Shown: piece after piece, positions 8,657 to 18,395 of the stretch
How positions within the stretch are numbered: position 1 is the first letter of the stretch
How the letters are laid out: each line of letters starts with the position of its first letter
Assembly: GCF_037782385.1 (NCBI RefSeq)
Contig: NZ_JBBEXD010000001.1
Location: 682,001 to 746,000, forward strand
DNA length: 64,000 nt
Source of the DNA: Ascidiimonas meishanensis
GTDB lineage: Bacteria; Bacteroidota; Bacteroidia; Flavobacteriales; Flavobacteriaceae
Direction of reading: 5' to 3'
Notes under the pieces: generated by a model
Database searches by the model: none
Seen by the model: the letters and a program-made list of their open reading frames with translations, nothing else
Told to the model about the DNA's origin: nothing
Made by a program: the position numbers and the translations under genes

Positions 8657-8680
8657 ATTTACTATGCATGCATAGTAAAT
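8657..8680 (+). promoter_or_regulatory. Perfect 24-bp palindromic operator upstream of marR
   Basis: Two 12-bp halves, ATTTACTATGCA and TGCATAGTAAAT, form a perfect palindrome with no spacer. It covers the expected -33 position of the promoter whose -7 box is at 8687-8694. It is most simply the autoregulatory site of the adjacent MarR protein. Confidence 0.8.
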
Positions 8681-8686
8681 TTTTAA

Positions 8687-8694
8687 TATCTTTG
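8687..8694 (+). promoter_or_regulatory. -7 box of the marR-fadNAE promoter
   Basis: TATCTTTG is an exact match to TAnnTTTG, 16 nt before the marR ATG, so the leader would be about 10 nt. No TTG is seen at -33, where the palindrome lies instead. Confidence 0.7.
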
Positions 8695-8710
8695 AACTTG
8701 ATATATTCGT

Positions 8711-9163
8711 ATGAAAGAAAAAACATTAGATTATTTTTTGCGCGCAGCTTGGCAAGCAGTAGCGAGAATGTATAATGAAGAAGCCGGAAAATTTGATAGT
8801 ACGATGGCTACCGGTTTTACTTTATTAAGCATAGACCCTGAGAAAGGAACTCCTTCTACTGCCTTAGGTCCAAAAATGGGTATGGAAGCTACCAGTCTTT
8901 CAAGAATATTGAAAACAATGGAAGAAAGACTTCTCATAGAGCGTAAACCAAATCCGGAAGACGGCCGCAGTGTTCTTATTCATTTAACCGATTTTGGAAA
9001 AGAAAAAAGAGATGTCTCTAAAAAAGTGGTTATCCATTTCAATGATGTTATTGAAGAAAATGTTTCAGAACAAGATATTGCTGGTTTTTTAAAGGTTACC
9101 CAAACCATCATTGACCTTATCGCAGAGAAGAAAATTTACACAAAAGAAATTACAACTAATTAA
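8711..9163 (+). CDS. MarR-family transcriptional regulator of beta-oxidation genes
   Basis: A 150-residue winged-helix regulator. The recognition region reads GMEATSLSRILKTMEERLLIERK and the wing is NPEDGRSVLIHLT, both typical of MarR. It begins 30 nt after a perfect palindrome and ends 13 bp before fadN, so it heads the fad operon. The likely mechanism is repression relieved by an acyl-CoA or fatty acid, as for other MarR/TetR regulators of beta-oxidation, but the ligand is inferred. Confidence 0.9.
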   Translation: MKEKTLDYFLRAAWQAVARMYNEEAGKFDSTMATGFTLLSIDPEKGTPSTALGPKMGMEATSLSRILKTMEERLLIERKPNPEDGRSVLIHLTDFGKEKRDVSKKVVIHFNDVIEENVSEQDIAGFLKVTQTIIDLIAEKKIYTKEITTN

Positions 9164-9176
9164 CAAGTATATTAGA

Positions 9177-11582
9177 ATGATAAGAAGAATCAATAAAGTT
9201 GCTGTAATAGGTTCCGGTATTATGGGAAGTGGTATTGCATGTCACTTTGCAAATATTGGAGTAGAAGTTTTATTGTTAGACATCGTACCAAGTGAATTGA
9301 ATGATGCTGAAAAAGCAAAAGGCAAAACATTAGAAGACCCAGTGGTTAGAAATCGCATGGTTAATGATAACCTTAAAGCTTCACTTAAGTCTAAACCCTC
9401 CCCTATTTATCATCAGGATTTTGCCAAAAGAATACAAACTGGCAATCTGGAAGATCACCTTCAAAAAATAAGTGAAGTAGATTGGATTATTGAAGTGGTT
9501 GTTGAACGTCTTGATATCAAACAAAAGGTTTTTGAACAAATTGAAAAACACAGAAAACCTGGTACGCTCATTACTTCAAACACCTCTGGTATTCCTATAG
9601 GGTTTATGAATAAAGGAAGAAGTGAAGACTTTAGAAAACATTTTGCAGTTACACACTTTTTTAACCCTCCTCGCTACCTTAAATTATTTGAGGTAATTCC
9701 TGGACCCGATTGCAACCAGAGTGTAACGGATTTCTTAATGAATTACGGGGAAAAATTTTTAGGTAAAACTTCCGTATTAGCCAAAGACACTCCTGCATTT
9801 ATAGGAAACCGTATTGGTATTTTCGGAATTCAGAGTCTATTCCATCAGGTAAAAGAATTAGGAATGACAGTGGAAGAGGTAGATAAACTCACCGGTCCTG
9901 TTATCGGAAGACCTAAGTCGGCTACTTTTAGAACTGTAGATGTTGTAGGTCTTGATACACTGGTACATGTAGCGAACGGTATTTATGAAAACTGTCCGGA
10001 AGATGAAGCCCATGCGCTTTTTAAACTTCCTGATTTCATTAGTACAATGATGGAAAACAAATGGTTAGGCAGTAAAACCGGGCAAGGCTTTTATAAAAAA
10101 GAAACCTCCGCAGATGGCAAGCGTAACATTCTCGCTTTGGATTTAGAGACTATGGAGTACAGAGCAAGTAAAAAAGCTTCTTTTGCCACTTTGGAACTCA
10201 CTAAAACTATTGATAATGTAATAGATCGTTTTCCAGTACTTGTGAGTGGAAAAGACAAAGCAGGCACATTTTATAGAAAGAATTTCGCTGCTATGTTTGC
10301 TTATGTACAAAACAGAATCCCTGAAATTTCAGATGAGTTGTATCGTATAGACGACGCTATGAAGGCGGGTTTTGGTTGGGAACACGGCCCTTTTGAAATA
10401 TGGGATAGTATTGGAATAGAAAAAGGAATTGAATTAATGAAAGCCGAAGGTCTAGAAATAGCACCTTGGGTAAATGAAATGATCGCCTCAGGAAATACCT
10501 CCTTTTATACGGTAAAAGAGGGCGCAACTTATTATTACGATATCGTTTCTAAACAACAAGTTAAAAAACCTGGGCAAGATGCGTTTATTATTCTGGATAA
10601 CATTAGAGACTCCAAAGTGGTATGGCAAAACACTGAGGCTATTGTAGAAGATTTAGGTGATGGAATTCTAAATCTTGAATTTCGCTCTAAAATGAACACT
10701 ATTGGGGGTGGCGTTTTACAAGGAATCAATAAAGCTATTGATCTTGCTGAAAAAGAATACCAGGGATTAGTGATTGGAAATCAGGCAGCCAATTTTTCAG
10801 TGGGAGCTAATATTGGAATGATATTCATGATGGCAGTAGAACAAGAGTATGACGAATTAAACATGGCTATTAAAATGTTTCAAGATACCATGATGCGTGT
10901 TCGCTATTCTTCCATTCCGGTGATTGTTGCACCTCACGGTATGACGCTGGGTGGCGGTTGTGAAATGAGCCTGCATGCAGATAAGGTAGTAGCCGCGGCA
11001 GAATCTTATATAGGGCTTGTAGAATTTGGCGTTGGTGTAATTCCAGGTGGGGGTGGTTCTAAAGAGTTTGCCCTTAGAGCAGCAGATACTTTCCGTAAAA
11101 ATGATGTAGAACTCAATGTTTTACAGGAATACTTTCTCACCATTGGTATGGCAAAAGTATCAACTTCTGCCTATGAAGCTTTTGACTTAGGAATTCTTCA
11201 AAAAGGAAAAGATATAGTGGTGGTTAACAAAGATCGCCAGATTGCAGAAGCTAAAAAACACGCATTATTAATGGCAGAAGCTGGGTATACCAAACCTATT
11301 AAAAGAACCGATGTAAAAGTACTTGGAAAACAAGCGCTAGGCATGTTTTTAGTAGGTACAGACTCAATGGAAGCAGGTCATTATATCTCAGAACACGACC
11401 GAAAGATTGCTAACAAACTGGCTTATGTGATGGCTGGAGGAGATCTTTCAGAACCTAATTACGTAAGTGAGCAGTATCTTCTTGATTTAGAAAGAGAAGC
11501 CTTCCTTTCGCTTTGTACAGAGAGAAAAACTCTAGAACGTATTCAGCATATGTTAAAAACAGGAAAACCGCTTAGAAATTAA
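9177..11582 (+). CDS. fadN: Bifunctional 3-hydroxyacyl-CoA dehydrogenase / enoyl-CoA hydratase (FadN type)
   Basis: The start at 9177 gives 801 residues and puts the Rossmann loop near the N-terminus (VAVIGSGIMGSGIACHFA), as usual; a frame-open ATG at 9111 would overlap marR. Residues about 5-310 are the NAD-binding hydroxyacyl-CoA dehydrogenase, with TSNTSGIPI and THFFNPPRYLKLFE. Residues about 490-690 are a crotonase domain with the oxyanion strand FSVGANIGMI and the GVGVIPGGGGSKE segment. Dehydrogenase first, hydratase second, is the FadN order (Bacillus fadNAE), opposite to E. coli FadB. It catalyses steps two and three of beta-oxidation. Confidence 0.93.
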   Translation: MIRRINKVAVIGSGIMGSGIACHFANIGVEVLLLDIVPSELNDAEKAKGKTLEDPVVRNRMVNDNLKASLKSKPSPIYHQDFAKRIQTGNLEDHLQKISEVDWIIEVVVERLDIKQKVFEQIEKHRKPGTLITSNTSGIPIGFMNKGRSEDFRKHFAVTHFFNPPRYLKLFEVIPGPDCNQSVTDFLMNYGEKFLGKTSVLAKDTPAFIGNRIGIFGIQSLFHQVKELGMTVEEVDKLTGPVIGRPKSATFRTVDVVGLDTLVHVANGIYENCPEDEAHALFKLPDFISTMMENKWLGSKTGQGFYKKETSADGKRNILALDLETMEYRASKKASFATLELTKTIDNVIDRFPVLVSGKDKAGTFYRKNFAAMFAYVQNRIPEISDELYRIDDAMKAGFGWEHGPFEIWDSIGIEKGIELMKAEGLEIAPWVNEMIASGNTSFYTVKEGATYYYDIVSKQQVKKPGQDAFIILDNIRDSKVVWQNTEAIVEDLGDGILNLEFRSKMNTIGGGVLQGINKAIDLAEKEYQGLVIGNQAANFSVGANIGMIFMMAVEQEYDELNMAIKMFQDTMMRVRYSSIPVIVAPHGMTLGGGCEMSLHADKVVAAAESYIGLVEFGVGVIPGGGGSKEFALRAADTFRKNDVELNVLQEYFLTIGMAKVSTSAYEAFDLGILQKGKDIVVVNKDRQIAEAKKHALLMAEAGYTKPIKRTDVKVLGKQALGMFLVGTDSMEAGHYISEHDRKIANKLAYVMAGGDLSEPNYVSEQYLLDLEREAFLSLCTERKTLERIQHMLKTGKPLRN

Positions 11583-11636
11583 GCATTATTTAACGAAGGT
11601 TTTAAAAATAGAAGATCACAAATTAAAAAACATAAA

Positions 11637-12821
11637 ATGAGAACAGCATATATTGTTAAAGCATATAGAACAGCAGTTGGTAAAGCTCCCAGAGGTCTGT
11701 TTCGTTTCAAAAGACCTGATGAATTGGCAGCAGAGACTATTGAAAATCTGCTAAAAGACATCCCGCAGTTAGATAAAAAACGAATTGACGATGTTATTGT
11801 AGGCAACGCCATGCCAGAGGCAGAACAAGGTTTGAATATGGCACGGCTTATTTCTTTAATGGGATTAAAAATTGAAGACGTACCCGGTGTTACTGTAAAT
11901 AGATATTGCGCTTCTGGTATAGAAACCATTGGTATTGCTACGGCAAAAATTCAAGCGGGTATGGCAGATTGTATTATTGCAGGAGGTGCAGAAAGCATGA
12001 GCTATATTCCTATGGGAGGGTACAAGCCTGTGCCAGATTATAGCATTGCAAAAGAAGGTCATGAAGATTACTACTGGGGTATGGGTCTTACCGCAGAAGC
12101 GGTAGCAAACCAATTTAAAGTATCCAGAGAAGATCAAGATGAATTTGCTTTTAACTCGCATCAAAAAGCACTAAAAGCACTTAGTGAAGGAAAATTTAAA
12201 GAACAAATTATTCCTATCAACATAGAGGAAACCTATGTGGACGCTCAAGGAAAAAAAGCAACCAGAAATTATACGGTAGACACAGACGAAGGTCCTAGAG
12301 CAGACACTAGCAAAGCAGTGCTTGGAAAATTACGCCCAGTATTTGCGGCAGGTGGAAGTGTTACTGCCGGTAATTCTTCTCAAATGAGTGATGGAGCAGC
12401 CTTTGTTCTGGTAATGAGCGAAGAAATGGTTAAAGAATTAAATCTGGAACCTATTGCACGTATGGTAAACTATGCAGCTGCAGGAGTTGAACCAAGAATT
12501 ATGGGAATAGGTCCGGTTAAAGCAATTCCAAAAGCCTTAAAACAGGCCGGAATGAAATTAAACGATATTAACTTAATAGAACTCAATGAAGCCTTTGCCT
12601 CACAGTCATTGGCTGTTATCAGAGAGTTAAATCTTAATCAAGAAATTGTAAATGTAAATGGAGGTGCTATCGCTTTAGGACATCCGCTAGGGTGCACGGG
12701 AGCAAAACTCTCGGTACAATTATTTGATGAAATGCGAAAAAGAGGCGATAAATACGGTATGGTAACAATGTGCGTAGGAACCGGACAAGGTGCTGCCGGA
12801 ATTTATGAATTTTTAAATTAA
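11637..12821 (+). CDS. fadA: Acetyl-CoA C-acyltransferase (3-ketoacyl-CoA thiolase)
   Basis: A 394-residue thiolase that cleaves 3-ketoacyl-CoA, the last step of beta-oxidation. The nucleophilic cysteine is in NRYCASGIETI (about residue 90); GGAIALGHPLGCTGA and CVGTGQGAAG carry the catalytic His and second Cys. It lies 54 bp after fadN and 27 bp before fadE. Confidence 0.95.
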   Translation: MRTAYIVKAYRTAVGKAPRGLFRFKRPDELAAETIENLLKDIPQLDKKRIDDVIVGNAMPEAEQGLNMARLISLMGLKIEDVPGVTVNRYCASGIETIGIATAKIQAGMADCIIAGGAESMSYIPMGGYKPVPDYSIAKEGHEDYYWGMGLTAEAVANQFKVSREDQDEFAFNSHQKALKALSEGKFKEQIIPINIEETYVDAQGKKATRNYTVDTDEGPRADTSKAVLGKLRPVFAAGGSVTAGNSSQMSDGAAFVLVMSEEMVKELNLEPIARMVNYAAAGVEPRIMGIGPVKAIPKALKQAGMKLNDINLIELNEAFASQSLAVIRELNLNQEIVNVNGGAIALGHPLGCTGAKLSVQLFDEMRKRGDKYGMVTMCVGTGQGAAGIYEFLN

Positions 12822-12848
12822 AAGAAACTAACAGATTATACAAGAGAC

Positions 12849-14651
12849 ATGGAAACAATAGATAAAGAATTAACACGTGGAGGTCAGTTTCTAGTAAAAG
12901 AAACCAAAGCAGAAGATATTTTCACTCCAGAAGATTTTACAGAAGAACAACAAATGATGCGAGATTCTGTAAAAGAATTCGTAGACCGTGAAATATGGCC
13001 AAATAAAGAAAAATTTGAAAAAAAAGACTATGCACTTACCGAAGAAATTATGCGTAAGGCTGGTGAACTCGGACTATTAGGCGTATCTGTTCCAGAAGAA
13101 TATGATGGTTTAGGAATGGGGTTTGTAACCACTATGCTCGTTTGTGATTATATCTCTGGAGCTACCGGATCTGTGGCTACTGCATTTGGAGCGCACACTG
13201 GTATTGGAACCATGCCTATTACCTTATATGGCACCGAAGCTCAAAAAAAGAAATACGTACCAAAACTCGCTACAGGAGAATGGTTTGGCGCTTATTGCCT
13301 TACCGAGCCAGGCGCAGGATCGGATGCAAATAGTGGTAAAACCAAAGCAGTTTTAAGTGAAGACGGCACGCATTATAAGATAAGCGGACAAAAAATGTGG
13401 ATTTCAAATGCTGGATTCGCTAGTATTTTTATTGTATTTGCCCGTATTGAAGATGATAAGAATATCACTGGTTTTATTGTAGAGAATGATCCTGAAAACG
13501 GGATTACTTTAGGAGAAGAAGAAAATAAACTGGGGATTCACTCCTCCTCTACGCGTCAGGTTTTCTTCAACGAAACCAAGGTGCCCGTTGAAAATATGCT
13601 TTCCGAAAGACAAAACGGATTCAAAATAGCCATGAATGCTTTAAATGTAGGTCGTATTAAATTGGCTGCTGCTTGTCTTGACGCTCAGAGAAGAGTCATT
13701 ACAGAATCAATTAAATATGCTAATGAACGTATTCAGTTTAAAACACCCATTGCAAAATTTGGTGCCATCAAATCAAAAATGGCTGAAATGGCCACTGGTA
13801 TCTACGTAGGTGAATCTGCAAGCTACCGGGCAGCAAAAGATATTGAAGATAGAATCGCTATAAGAGTAGCAGAGGGCAATTCACATCAAGACGCAGAGTT
13901 AAAAGGTGTAGAAGAATATGCTATTGAATGTTCTATTCTTAAAGTAGCGGTTTCAGAACATGCACAAAATTGTACGGATGAAGGTATCCAAATTTTTGGA
14001 GGAATGGGCTTCTCGGCAGATACCCCCATGGAGTCTGCATGGAGAGATGCAAGAATTTCAAGAATTTATGAAGGTACTAATGAGATTAACAGAATGCTTG
14101 CCGTAGGAATGTTGATCAAAAAGGCGATGAAGGGTCATATAGATTTATTAGGCCCTGCTAAAAGTGTAGCAGATGAGTTAATGGGAATTCCTTCATTTGA
14201 CACTCCTGATTATTCAGCATTATTTGCAGAAGAAAAAGAACTCGTCGCAAAACTTAAAAAGGCATTTTTAATGGTCGCGGGTGCGGGTGTTCAAAAATAC
14301 GGACCCCAATTAGAAGAGCATCAACAATTATTAATGGCGGCAGCAGACATTCTCATTGAAGTATATATGGCAGAATCTGCCATTCTTAGAACGGAGAAAA
14401 ATGCCAAAAGATTTGGTGAGGAATCTCAAAAACATCAAATAGCTATGGCGAAGTTAAATCTTTTCCATGCGGTTGAAAAGATAGGTTCTAAAGGCAAAGA
14501 AGCAATTGCTTCTTTTACAGAAGGCGATGAACAGAGAATGATGTTAATGGGACTTAAACGGTTTACTAAATATACCAATTTACCCAATATTGTTAAATTG
14601 AGAAACGAGATTGCAGAAAAACTTTCAGAAGAGAACAACTATTGCTTTTAG
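12849..14651 (+). CDS. fadE: Acyl-CoA dehydrogenase
   Basis: A 600-residue flavoprotein for the first oxidation of acyl-CoA. Seen: the FAD-binding signature GAYCLTEPGAGSDA, the KMWISNAGFASIF strand, and RISRIYEGTNEINRM, whose Glu is the usual catalytic base. The length and extra C-terminal helical domain of about 180 residues fit the FadE protein of fadNAE operons rather than the 380-residue short type. It is the last gene before the terminator at 14709. Confidence 0.93.
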   Translation: METIDKELTRGGQFLVKETKAEDIFTPEDFTEEQQMMRDSVKEFVDREIWPNKEKFEKKDYALTEEIMRKAGELGLLGVSVPEEYDGLGMGFVTTMLVCDYISGATGSVATAFGAHTGIGTMPITLYGTEAQKKKYVPKLATGEWFGAYCLTEPGAGSDANSGKTKAVLSEDGTHYKISGQKMWISNAGFASIFIVFARIEDDKNITGFIVENDPENGITLGEEENKLGIHSSSTRQVFFNETKVPVENMLSERQNGFKIAMNALNVGRIKLAAACLDAQRRVITESIKYANERIQFKTPIAKFGAIKSKMAEMATGIYVGESASYRAAKDIEDRIAIRVAEGNSHQDAELKGVEEYAIECSILKVAVSEHAQNCTDEGIQIFGGMGFSADTPMESAWRDARISRIYEGTNEINRMLAVGMLIKKAMKGHIDLLGPAKSVADELMGIPSFDTPDYSALFAEEKELVAKLKKAFLMVAGAGVQKYGPQLEEHQQLLMAAADILIEVYMAESAILRTEKNAKRFGEESQKHQIAMAKLNLFHAVEKIGSKGKEAIASFTEGDEQRMMLMGLKRFTKYTNLPNIVKLRNEIAEKLSEENNYCF

Positions 14652-14708
14652 TATTTGAGCTTCCTTAGTTTTTAGATCATAACAATGTATAAAACAAGAG
14701 TACCCAAA

Positions 14709-14734
14709 CGCCCTGAAAATTCAGGGCGTTTTTT
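14709..14734 (+). terminator. Rho-independent terminator of the marR-fadNAE operon
   Basis: CGCCCTGAA and TTCAGGGCG form a perfect 9-bp stem with a 2-nt gap, followed by six T, 58 bp after fadE. It rules out a start upstream of it for the next gene. Confidence 0.9.
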
Positions 14735-14759
14735 AGTACCTTTAACCAAAATTGAATTC

Positions 14760-15935
14760 ATGAAAAAAGTTTTATTTCTTTTGTGTTTTATGCTCTTGTA
14801 TATAAGTGGCAATTCCCAAACAAATACAGAAGTTTATGTTTTTGATTATACCCCGGGATTTGGGTTAACCAATCCAGTAAATATCTCAAACAATCCAGGT
14901 GTTTATGACAATCAGCCTTCCTTCATTGACGATGAAACACTCCTGTTTTCTTCTACCAGAAATGGGCAGACAGATATTCGTAAAATGAATATTAGAACCA
15001 AAGAAGAAACCTGGCTTAGTGTAACAGATGGCAGTGAATATTCACCTTTAAAAGTCCCTGAAAAAGCCTTGGTTTCTGCTATTAGGCTTGACAAAGATGG
15101 GAAGCAATTATTGTATGTATACGATATGGATACCGGTATTTTTAAAGCCTTGAGGGATAGCCTAAAAGTGGGCTATCATGTCTGGTATGATAATCATACT
15201 GTGGTATCTTTTGTTTTAGGAGCGCAATCTTCCTTAGTAGTTTCAGATTTAGAGAAAAAGAATGATATCATTTATCAAAAAAATATAGGGCGCTCTCTTC
15301 ATAAAATTCCCGGCACCAATCTCATAAGCTATGTAAGTAAAAGTAGTGAACCCTGGGAACTGCGATCTTTGGATCCGGCTACCGGAAAAATAGAATTTCT
15401 AGTTAAAATGCCAGAAGGAGCAGAAGACATGTGCTGGACCCCCGCCGGAGTAGCTTTAGTTTCAAAAGGCTCTCAAATTTATGAATATAATCCATCTGTA
15501 AATCAAAATTGGAACTACGGGCAAAACCTTGCAGAATTTGGACTTAGAGGCATCAGTAGGCTTGCGGTAAATCCATCGGGAAATAAAATAGCAGTCGTTG
15601 TTACAGAGCAACCGCCAGAAATAGTGGTACAAGCACAATTGGAAGCTTACAATAAAAGAGATATTTACGCCTTTCTGGACACCTTTGACGACCAGGCAGA
15701 ATTATATGAATTTCCCCATAAATTTATAAGTAAAGGTAAATATGCCCTGCGAAAAAGATATGAGGAAATGTTCAAAAACACTCCAGATCTTCATTCAAAT
15801 ATTAAAAATAGAATCGTACAGGGAAACACGGTCATAGACCATGAAGAAATTACTAGAAACGGACAAATATTATACATTATTGCTATTTATGAAGTATCTA
15901 ACGGTAAAATTACCAAAGCGACTTTTATTAGATAA
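14760..15935 (+). CDS. Secreted propeller protein with C-terminal SnoaL-like domain
   Basis: Starting at 14760 gives 391 residues with a signal peptide (MKKVLFLLCFMLLYISGNSQ). Starts farther upstream would place the fad terminator in the coding region. Residues about 40-275 contain TolB/PD40-like repeats such as FIDDETLLFSSTRNGQTDIR. Residues about 285-391 (QAQLEAYNKRDIYAFLDTF, then HEEITRNG) match an NTF2/SnoaL-like fold, usually a small cone-shaped binding or isomerase domain. Function is unknown. It is 13 bp upstream of the M28 peptidase, so the two probably form an operon. Confidence 0.75.
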   Translation: MKKVLFLLCFMLLYISGNSQTNTEVYVFDYTPGFGLTNPVNISNNPGVYDNQPSFIDDETLLFSSTRNGQTDIRKMNIRTKEETWLSVTDGSEYSPLKVPEKALVSAIRLDKDGKQLLYVYDMDTGIFKALRDSLKVGYHVWYDNHTVVSFVLGAQSSLVVSDLEKKNDIIYQKNIGRSLHKIPGTNLISYVSKSSEPWELRSLDPATGKIEFLVKMPEGAEDMCWTPAGVALVSKGSQIYEYNPSVNQNWNYGQNLAEFGLRGISRLAVNPSGNKIAVVVTEQPPEIVVQAQLEAYNKRDIYAFLDTFDDQAELYEFPHKFISKGKYALRKRYEEMFKNTPDLHSNIKNRIVQGNTVIDHEEITRNGQILYIIAIYEVSNGKITKATFIR

Positions 15936-15948
15936 AAACCCACTAAAA

Positions 15949-17286
15949 ATGAAAAAGACACTTTTTGTACTCAGCATACTATGTTGCTTTTTGGTAAATG
16001 CGCAAACAGATCAAAAGATTTATGAGATTATCAATGCCGTTTCTGCCGATAGAATTGAAAAAGACATCAACATCTTAGCGGATTTTGGCACCCGAAACAC
16101 CTTTAGTGATACCCTTTCCAATACTCGGGGAATAGGAGCAGCCAGAAGGTGGATCAAAAAAGAATTTGATCAAATAAGCAAAGATTGTCATGAATGCTTG
16201 AATGTGTTCTATCAAAAAGACTTTGTGAAAAAAGGAGATGGACCAAGAATTGTAAAAGATGCCTATATCGTAAATGTACTCGCTGTGCAAACTGGTACTA
16301 AATATCCTAACCGCTATATCATTATGAGTGGTGATATAGACAGCCGCAATTCAGATCCATTAGACTATACCAATGATGCTCCTGGTGCCAATGACAATGC
16401 TTCTGGAATGGCAGGCGCTATAGAGGCTGCAAGGGTACTTTCTAAATACAAATTTGAAAGTAGCATTCTCTATGTAGGTCTTTCAGGAGAAGAACAAGGC
16501 CTCTTTGGAGGTGCTGGTCTCGCCAAACATGCTCAGGAAAAAGGATGGGAGATTATAGGTATTCTCAATAACGATATGATTGGAAATATTGAAGGAGTAG
16601 ATGGCGTAATTGACAACCGTACGTTTCGTATTTTTTCAGAACCTGTACCACCTACTGAAACCGAAAGAGAGCGAAGACTTCGTAGGTTTTATGGAGGTGA
16701 AGTAGACGGAATCTCAAGGCAGTTAGCACGCTATGTACATAAAACAGTAAAAACCTATATGCCCGAAATGAACCCTATGATGATCTACCGCCTAGATCGT
16801 TTTGGGCGTGGCGGTCACCATCGCCCGTTTAATGATTTGGGCTTCGCAGGCATCCGGATTATGGAGGCGCATGAAAACTATAATAGACAGCATCAAAACA
16901 TTCGCGAAGAAAACGGAATTAAATACGGTGATGTGATTGAAGGTGTAAACTTTGCCTATGCCAAAAAATTAACTGCTGTTAATGCTATTAATTTGGCGAG
17001 TCTAGCCGCTGCACCGCCAGCACCAAAAGAAGTAGAAATAGGTGGTATTGTAGAAGCTTCTACCAAATTACGATGGAAAAAAGAAGAAGATTCTGAAATA
17101 ATGGGCTATAAAGTGTATTGGCGATTGACCACCTCTCCTACTTGGGATAACAGCCGTTTTGTAGGTAATGTAGATGCTATCACCTTAGAAGGGATTGTAA
17201 TAGACAATTATTATTTTGGTGTTGCCGCGGTTGGGAAAAACGGTTATGAAAGTATGGTTGTATTCCCATCAGGGGTTTTTAGATAA
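15949..17286 (+). CDS. Secreted M28-family zinc aminopeptidase with C-terminal FN3-like domain
   Basis: The start at 15949 gives 445 residues with a signal peptide ending near VNAQ; the longer frame from 15841 overlaps the preceding gene. Zinc and catalytic residues of M28 are visible in PGANDNASGMAGAIEAA (Asp), LSGEEQGLFGG (Glu-Glu), LNNDMIGN (Asp) and the RGGHHRPF region (His). The last 95 residues (about 350-445) look like one fibronectin-III-like module (LRWKKEEDSEIMGYKVYWR). The likely role is periplasmic or extracellular peptide degradation. Confidence 0.88.
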   Translation: MKKTLFVLSILCCFLVNAQTDQKIYEIINAVSADRIEKDINILADFGTRNTFSDTLSNTRGIGAARRWIKKEFDQISKDCHECLNVFYQKDFVKKGDGPRIVKDAYIVNVLAVQTGTKYPNRYIIMSGDIDSRNSDPLDYTNDAPGANDNASGMAGAIEAARVLSKYKFESSILYVGLSGEEQGLFGGAGLAKHAQEKGWEIIGILNNDMIGNIEGVDGVIDNRTFRIFSEPVPPTETERERRLRRFYGGEVDGISRQLARYVHKTVKTYMPEMNPMMIYRLDRFGRGGHHRPFNDLGFAGIRIMEAHENYNRQHQNIREENGIKYGDVIEGVNFAYAKKLTAVNAINLASLAAAPPAPKEVEIGGIVEASTKLRWKKEEDSEIMGYKVYWRLTTSPTWDNSRFVGNVDAITLEGIVIDNYYFGVAAVGKNGYESMVVFPSGVFR

Positions 17287-17420
17287 AAGTTAGTAGCTTC
17301 CATCTGGATGGTATGAATACAAAATGAGACGCCAACAAACCCATAAGGTCTAAAAAAAACAAATTAGAACCCACAGAAAAACGAGTCAGAATTAAGCCAA
17401 GCCAACTTTAATTAAATGCT

Positions 17421-18218
17421 ATGAAAACTTTTAACATCCTATTAATAGTTATGGTGCTGTATGCTGCGAATGCATCTGCACAACAAACCTATGCAGAGAA
17501 ACTTTCTGCCTCACCAAGACATCATGAGTGGATAACAATTGAAAATGGTACTAAAGAACTCTATTGTTTTGTTGCATTCCCAGAAGTGGCAGATAAAGCC
17601 AAAGTAGTAATTGTAATACATGAAAACAGAGGTCTCAATGATTGGGCACGACTCTTCACCGATCAATTAGCAGCAAAAGGTTTTATTGCTATTGCTCCAG
17701 ATTTACTCTCTAACACCAATGATTCTATTGCCAAAACAACCGATTTTAAAAATACAGATGAGGCGCGAAAAGCAATCTATTCCTTAGATCCAGAAAAAGT
17801 AACTAGTAATCTTAATGCTGTATTTAAGCATGCAAAATCAGTAGAAGCTGGTAACGGTGAAGTCTCGGTAGTTGGTTTTTGCTGGGGAGGATCTCAAAGT
17901 TTTAAGTATGCTACAAATAATCCCGATTTAGAAGAGGCTATTGTTTTTTATGGAACGGCACCCAAGGAAAAAGAAAGCTTGCTGAATATTGATATTCCTG
18001 TTTATGGATTTTATGGTGGTAATGACAACCGGGTAAATGCTACCATTGCTCCTACCGAAGAAATCTTGAAAACGGCTTACAAAATTTATTCTTATGAAAT
18101 CTATGAAGGGGCAGGCCATGCCTTTATGCGACGTGCAGAAGATGAAAACGAAGACAGCCCCAATAAAAAAGCTGCCCGGAAAGCTTGGAGTAAATTGATA
18201 GAAATTTTACAATACTAA
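17421..18218 (+). CDS. Secreted dienelactone hydrolase family protein
   Basis: A 265-residue alpha/beta hydrolase with signal peptide (to about residue 21, NASAQQ). The nucleophile motif is GFCWGGSQS, with Cys as in dienelactone hydrolases rather than Ser. The acid is probably Asp in GGNDNRV and the base His in GAGHAFMRR. HENRGLNDW is the usual oxyanion region. Substrate is unknown. It stands alone, about 130 bp from its upstream neighbour. Confidence 0.86.
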   Translation: MKTFNILLIVMVLYAANASAQQTYAEKLSASPRHHEWITIENGTKELYCFVAFPEVADKAKVVIVIHENRGLNDWARLFTDQLAAKGFIAIAPDLLSNTNDSIAKTTDFKNTDEARKAIYSLDPEKVTSNLNAVFKHAKSVEAGNGEVSVVGFCWGGSQSFKYATNNPDLEEAIVFYGTAPKEKESLLNIDIPVYGFYGGNDNRVNATIAPTEEILKTAYKIYSYEIYEGAGHAFMRRAEDENEDSPNKKAARKAWSKLIEILQY

Positions 18219-18395
18219 AGGTCTTTCTTCCTATTTTTTAGTCAAATCAGAAAGAAAAAAGAACTTTCCATTCAATTCTAAAAAAATAAATTAAAAAAAC
18301 ATTACATTTTAGTAATTTTAATGCATACATGTGTTTATGGTGAAAACCAAGTAAACATTTACTTATCAATAGCATTAAAAGTTAAAACGGCCTAT

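Noticed and set aside
9111..9176. Upstream start for fadN
   Set aside because: It would overlap marR by over 50 bp and place 22 extra residues before the Rossmann loop; the ATG at 9177 fits the family.
14685..14759. Upstream start for the propeller/SnoaL gene
   Set aside because: This stretch contains the fad operon terminator, and the signal peptide begins at 14760.
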